From: Dipteronia dyeriana
Taxonomy: Eukaryota > Streptophyta > Magnoliopsida > Sapindales > Sapindaceae
Reading direction: 5' to 3'
Assembly: GCA_032871835.1 (NCBI GenBank)
Contig: CM065300.1
Coordinates: 112,961,088-113,025,087 of the forward strand
Length of the DNA stretch: 64,000 bases
Below are positions 58,459-64,000 of this stretch, one piece after another; position 1 is the stretch's first letter; every line of letters starts with the position of its first letter. The translations under genes and the position numbers were made by a program. A model generated the notes under the pieces. The model ran no database searches and was not told the origin of the DNA. It worked only from the letters and a program-made list of their open reading frames with translations.

Positions 58459-60464
58459 TATTGGGATTATGCTCGATAGTAAGAGTATAATAATGTATTT
58501 GACAATCTTTTCATATTAATAAAGTGATTTCTAGTTTAGCAAATCTTATAGCATTTATAGTTTAATTATTATAATCGTCAAAAGTAAATAATCATAAGGT
58601 CAAAATACTATGAGAAAAGAAGAATTGTTCATACATCTAGATATGTTTAAGGTAGACAAAATTCTTTAGTTAGTCTTGAATAACATTCACAACTTAAGAT
58701 AAAGGTTGGGGGCCTTTATCTTGCCAAAGTTGTAGATTCTTTTACTAGCATTTGAGTGGGATCAAATGTGTTATGATGAGTCTAAAATCATATAAGTATG
58801 GTGTCTTTGGGCAAAAAAATCTAGTGCACTGGGTGTATTGAATTGGATCACAATGAAATACTTTGTCTAGAACCGTCAATGGATAAAAGTTTTCATTTGA
58901 AAACATTCGGAGAGTCTATCTCAATGCTGAGATAAATGATGGAGTTATGGTTGCAAGTGTCATCATTTGAGCTATCTATGAGTACGATTATATAGCATAG
59001 TCTATCCTCGATAGTTTGGTGGTATTCATTTGTTTATCGATAGTGGACTTCATTTATAAATATGAACATCGTGGCTTCATTTATTAAATGAGAGTAGAAT
59101 ACCATCATATGGATATTTTGAGGTATTGGATATTAAATCTTAAAGTTAAGTTTTCAATAGTGTCTATTGAAATATGGCTTCTGGACAAGTCAGAATATCC
59201 AAGTTCAAAATGTCGTCATAAGAGTAAATATGGTAACTTGGAGAGCTATAGGTTGTTTATGAGCTCTTTGTGATTACTGGTATTCTTCACGAGGATACAC
59301 CATCTCCATTAAGATTGTCTAGGGTATGAATGAGAAATATTAACATATTCTATCTTTATTTAAGAGTTCAATTTTAGTTCTTTGGTGGAATGAACTAAAA
59401 TTAATAGATCAGACCTAAGTGAATCATTTGTTGATTGTGATTGGGTTTTGTCTATTGGAGCTTAAATTTAGATAACCTGCCAAGATCCCCATTCCACACA
59501 AACTTACATGAATCACTTGATATACTCTACCAGACCAATTCAGGGGTCCATCTAAAGTTGTATTAAGGCATGTTGACTTGTTTCTTTTGTATGAATGAGT
59601 CTAGTTCACATGTGGACTTTTTGTTAAGGTCTAACGAATTCAATAAAATAAGAAAAATAATATATTGGCCTATATATATATGTGTTGGGCGGCATGGCTA
59701 TATAAAATAGCTTAATATATTGTTTTTTATTTTATTATTTAATTAAATAGAAATTAATTAATTTGTTGATTGAATAATTTTTTAATTAAAAGTCATAATT
59801 TTTTCCTAGTAGGAGTTGGTATCCTAATATTATACAATTGTTGGTAGTAAAATTAATAGTAAAGACTATATTTGATAAGTGGATAAATAAAGGAATTATT
59901 TATCTAGTCAAATTAGGAAATCTTTAATATGGTTACAAATACACTATTGATTTGGATCAGGAGTCATGGTGTAGAGTAGAATTCTTCGTTGAAGTGGATT
60001 CTTAACCACCAATTAAATCCACCTAAGGAAAGGATTATTAACAATCAAGTAAATCCTTCTTAGGAAAGGATTTGAAATCCTATTATATTTCCAAGAGAAA
60101 ATTCAGCCCGCCATATATATATATAAGTAAAATTTCGGCCAACCATAAGAATTGAACTAGGAGAATTTGGCTACCATAGAATTTTGGGGGAGAAAAATAT
60201 GTTTTTGCTCTAGACAAAATTCGATCAACTCTAAGAAATAGTGTGAGATTAGGCAAAGAAGAAAAGGAAGAAAGAACATTTAGTTTTCGATAGTACACTA
60301 GTAGCCTTTACAATAAAAGATTTTGTGTACAACATTGAATCAAGGTTCACGCGAGATTCAATCAAATTGTTTGATAATTCATCAGTGACCTAACGTTCTT
60401 TGTTTTCTTCTTGGAGGATTATTTTGACTAACAAAGAGAAAGATTTTTTTTGTATCCATCCTCA
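58459..60464 (+). mobile_element. D: LTR of the A family, cut by element F
   Basis: Starts near TATTGGGATTATGCTCG and is collinear with C and F up to ATCCATCCTCA at 60464, where F begins with its own TGTTAGG. The last 350-400 bp should lie beyond F to the right of the window. It cannot be told whether D is solo or a 5' LTR. Confidence 0.85.
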
Positions 60465-62871
60465 TGTTAGGATTATGCACGATAGCAAGAGTATAATAAT
60501 GTATTTGACAATCTTTTCATATTAATAAAGTGATTTCTATTTTAACAAATCTTATAGCATTTATGGTTTAATAATTATAATTGTCAATAGTAAATAATCA
60601 TAAGGTCAAAAGACTATGAGAAAAGACGAATTGTTCATACATCTAGATATGTATGAGATAGACACAATTCTTTAGTTAGTCTTGAATAACATTCACAACT
60701 TAAGATAAAAGGTTGGGCGCTTTTATCTTGTCAAAGTTGTAGATTCTTTTGCTAGCATTTGAGTGGGATCAAATGCGTTATGATGAGTCTAAAATCATCA
60801 AAGTGTGGTGTCTTTGGGCAAAAGAATCTAGTGCACTGGGTGCATTGAATATGATCAAAATGAAATACTTTATCTAGAACCGTCAATTGATAAAAGTTTT
60901 CATTTGAAGACAATCGGAGAGTCTATCTCAATCTTGAAATAAATAATGGACTTATGGTTGCAATTGTTATCATTTGAGCAATCAATGAGTACGATTATAT
61001 AACATAGTCTATACTCGATAGTTTGGTGGTATTCATTTGTTAATCGATAGAGGACTTCATTTATAGATTTGGATATCGTGGCTCCATTTATATAATGAGA
61101 GTAGAATACCATCATATGGATGTTTTGAGGTATTGGTTATTAAATCTTAACATTTAGTTTTAAATAATGTCTATTGAAACATGACTTCTGGACAAGTCAA
61201 AATATCCAAGTTCAAAATGTGGTCATATTAGTAAATATGGAAACTTGGAGAGCTATGGGCGGTCATGAGCTCTTGGCGATTACTGATATTCTTTACGAGG
61301 ATACACTTTCTCCAGTAAGGTTGTCTAGGGTAAGAATGAGTAACGTCAACTTATTCTATCTTTATTTAAGAGTTCAATTTTAGTTTTTAGTGGAATGAAC
61401 TAAAATTAAATAGATCGGACCTAAGTGAATCATTTGATGATTGTGATTGGGTTGTGTCTATTGGAGCTTCAATTTAGATAGCCCACCAAGATCCCCAATC
61501 CACACGAACTTGCATGGATCACTTGATATATTCTATCGAACCAATTTAAGGGTCCATCTAGAATTTTATTAAGGTATGTGAACTTGTTTCTTTTTGTAAG
61601 AATAGGTTTAGTTCACATGTGGACTTTTTATTAAGGTCCAATGGATTTATTAAAATAAGAAAAATAAGATATGGCCCATATATATTGTATGGGCGGCAAG
61701 GCTATTTAGAATAGTTTAAATATATTTTTTTATTTTATTATTTAATTAAATGGAAATTAATTAATTATTTAATTAAAAGTCAAAATCTTTTTCTATTAGA
61801 AGATAGTCTCCTAAACTTATACTTTTGTTGGTAGTATAGTTATTATTAAAGACTATATTTGATAAGTAGATAAATAAAAGGAATTATTTATCTAATCAAA
61901 TTAGGAAGTCTTTAATATGGTTACAAATACACTATTGAGTTGGATTAGGAGTCTTGGTTGAGGATAAAATTCCTTTTTGAAATGGATTCTTAACCACCAA
62001 GTAAATCTACCGAAGGAAAAGATTCTTAACTACTAAGTAAATCCTTCTTAGGAAAGGATTTATGATCCTAATCTATATCCTATGAAATTCGGCCAGCCAA
62101 TGTATATATACAAAAGGATAGAATTCCTTTTAGATAAGAATTCTTAACTACCAAATAAATCCACCTAAGGTAAGGATTCTTGCCAACCAAGTAAATCCTT
62201 CTTAGGAAAGAATTTATGATCTTATATATATGTGTGTGATTTTCGGCCAGCCCAAAGCATTCTATGATGAAAATTTTGGCCATGTTAGGTAATTTTCTAG
62301 AGAGAACTTGGCATAACAAGAGAGAATTTTGAGGGAGAAAAATTTAGTTTTTGCTCTAGACAAAATTCGATCAACTCATAGATAAAGGGTGTAGAATTCG
62401 GCCAAGTAGAAAAGAGAAAAAGAGAACGTTTTTGTTTTTGATAGTACACTAGTATCCTTTACATCAAAAGGGTTTTGTGTACAAAATCAAATCGGGTTCA
62501 CACGAGTTTCAATCAAGTAGATTGATAATTCACAAGTGATCAGACGTTCTTGGATTTTTCTCTTGGAGGATATTTGTAACTAACAAAGAAAAGATTTTGT
62601 TTGTCTCTATCCTCAAGTATAAAATTTAAAGAAAGGGAGCCTACACTCCTAGGTGATTCACGTTCGTGATTGGATTGGAAGATCTTGCGGAATCAATTCA
62701 ACTCTTGTTCAATAGTCACGAGAAAAAGATACAGCACTTTTTATATACAAAAATTAATCTAGGGTTAAGGTTCTCGTTGCATAAAAGGATTATTTATTTT
62801 TTTTATATGCAAACCATAATTTTTGTTTTTATCACGCTTCCGTTGCGTTTTGAATCGTTTTTTTTCCTACA
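60465..62871 (+). mobile_element. F (A-family copia), complete 5' LTR
   Basis: 2407 bp from TGTTAGGATTATGCACG to ...TTTTTTTTCCTACA, directly followed by a primer-binding site, so it belongs to an element with an internal region. It has the same U3 duplication as C. The left flank is CCTCA; the matching duplication should lie to the right of the window. Confidence 0.9.
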
Positions 62872-62873
62872 AT

Positions 62874-62888
62874 TGGTATCAGAGCCTG
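62874..62888 (+). promoter_or_regulatory. Primer-binding site of F
   Basis: TTGGTATCAGAGCCTGG follows the LTR end. TGGTATCAGAGC matches the initiator methionine tRNA complement better than A's version (GAGTC). Confidence 0.9.
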
Positions 62889-63010
62889 GTTGTACCCTTG
62901 ATTAATTGATGTATGTGTTCGTGAATCTTTTTCTTTTTATTGTATATATGCATGTTTTAGAAAGAGATGACACTCTAGGTATTCGCATATATATTTACAT
63001 TGGAATGTAT

Positions 63011-63049
<39 letters not shown>

Positions 63050-64000
63050 TATATATGGTTTTTTATTACTCAATTTTTGGTCATAGAATTTTAATGTAAT
63101 TTTGTTTTGGGATTGTAACAAGAAGGGTGGTCTGTCATCGCTATAACTTCCTTCTAAGTAGTTGCTATGTTTTTTTTTTTTTTTTGTTGTAATAAAAAAA
63201 CTGCAGTATTTTATTACTAAAATTCTTCTATAATACATCCAAATTTTGAAGACTCAAAGGTTTGAAGAATTAGGAGCAACCGGAACAAGTTTGGGATCGT
63301 GCAAGCCATAACAATGAACGTGCGTGCGAAGAGCGCGCATCCACGTTTGTTGTGGCATGGGCTGCATACGCCAGCCATTTGGTAGCCATGGGCTGCGCAT
63401 GGCAGCCCTTTATGGGTTTGTGGCATGCGCACACCCATGGGTAAGGGCGAAGGGTGCGCACGCTTATGGGAGGTAGCCGAGGGAGTCCGAACGATAAAGA
63501 TCGCGTGAAGACTTGTTCGCCAAGAAAGGAGTTCTTGTATTCCAAGATATATGTAATTTACTTGTTTTTCTAGGATGGACCAAAACTGTAGCTATTTATA
63601 TTTTTGTAAATATTGCAATGTTTGTCATTGTTTGATAACATGTCATATAAAATAGGAGTGCCACTCATATATCTCTTTTTGTATGAACATGCATAGAATT
63701 ATTTGGGTATCTAAATTTGCACCTAGATAACTTGGTAAATCATTCTTTGGAATTCGATCACACGCCTTAAACAATTGAGTGGGAGAAGGTGTTTTGGAAC
63801 ACCTACGGCCTGCAAGTTTAGTTGAGCTTTATGTTTCTTAAATAACCTCCCAAGAGGTATTCATGAATGGAATTTAGCAAGATACTTCCTTACAATGATA
63901 GACAAGACAACTAGCCCAAACGATATCTACTCCCATTGGAGGGATATTTGTGATGGATTATATTGAAGGTCGATAACTTGGTAACACACTTGATGTTGTT
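62889..64000 (+). other. F untranslated leader (runs off the window)
   Basis: Collinear with A's leader (25213-26350). It contains a (TA)n tract (63011-63045), a poly-T run and a GC-rich patch (about 63295-63490) with repeated GGGCTGC/GCAGCC and GCGCAC motifs. Gag should begin a few hundred bases to the right. Confidence 0.75.

Noticed and set aside
62906..63238. Open frames spanning the TA repeat
   Set aside because: They encode IYIYIY runs from the microsatellite and are not genes.
1..64000. CRISPR arrays, tRNA/rRNA genes, pararetroviral sequence
   Set aside because: No regularly spaced short repeats, cloverleaf-like genes or pararetrovirus coat/movement motifs were seen. All reverse transcriptases present are copia or Tat-type gypsy.

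Overview
This is a transposon-dense stretch of a flowering-plant nuclear genome. It has spliced genes, plant Ty1-copia and Ty3-gypsy (Tat-type) retrotransposons, hAT transposons with BED zinc fingers, and high AT content. Nothing fixes the species. One host gene is visible: the last exons of a class II formin (658-2519, + strand), whose final exon is tandemly duplicated and frameshifted. To its right are a decayed hAT element (3833-7558), a fold-back element (about 8003-9135) and a remnant of a second hAT element (9606-10797).

From 10798 to the window end I read almost everything as one nested stack of LTR retrotransposons. The outermost is a minus-strand SIRE-like copia element, 'H', whose 3' LTR edge abuts a TA microsatellite at 10798. 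Its 3' LTR received a solo LTR ('C2') and a long-LTR copia element ('A'). C2 received a Tat-type gypsy element ('G1'), whose gag received a gag-only SIRE-like element ('E1'). A's 5' LTR received a solo LTR of A's own family ('B'), which in turn received a second Tat-type gypsy element ('G2'). H's reverse transcriptase is cut by solo LTR 'C' and by LTR 'D'. D is cut by element 'F', which runs off the right edge.

The main discovery is an inversion of about 21.1 kb (23462-44571). Its left breakpoint joins E1's 5' LTR to A's 5' LTR, and its right breakpoint joins the complementary pieces of the same two LTRs in opposite orientation. Flipping the segment back restores both LTRs apart from losses of about 5 and 33 bp. 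It also restores G1 as one element with LTRs in the same orientation, and brings together four near-matching pairs of 5-bp target-site duplications (C2, G1, E1, A) that are now far apart. The inversion is therefore younger than all those insertions.

Other points of note: G2 keeps only the antisense ORF of Tat elements and has three LTRs between perfect target duplications. G1's antisense ORF has the same apparent splice layout as G2's. E1 lacks protease, integrase and reverse transcriptase but keeps gag and a 3' 'putative plant transposon protein' ORF. All element genes are broken or partial. No RNA genes, CRISPR arrays or viral genes were seen.
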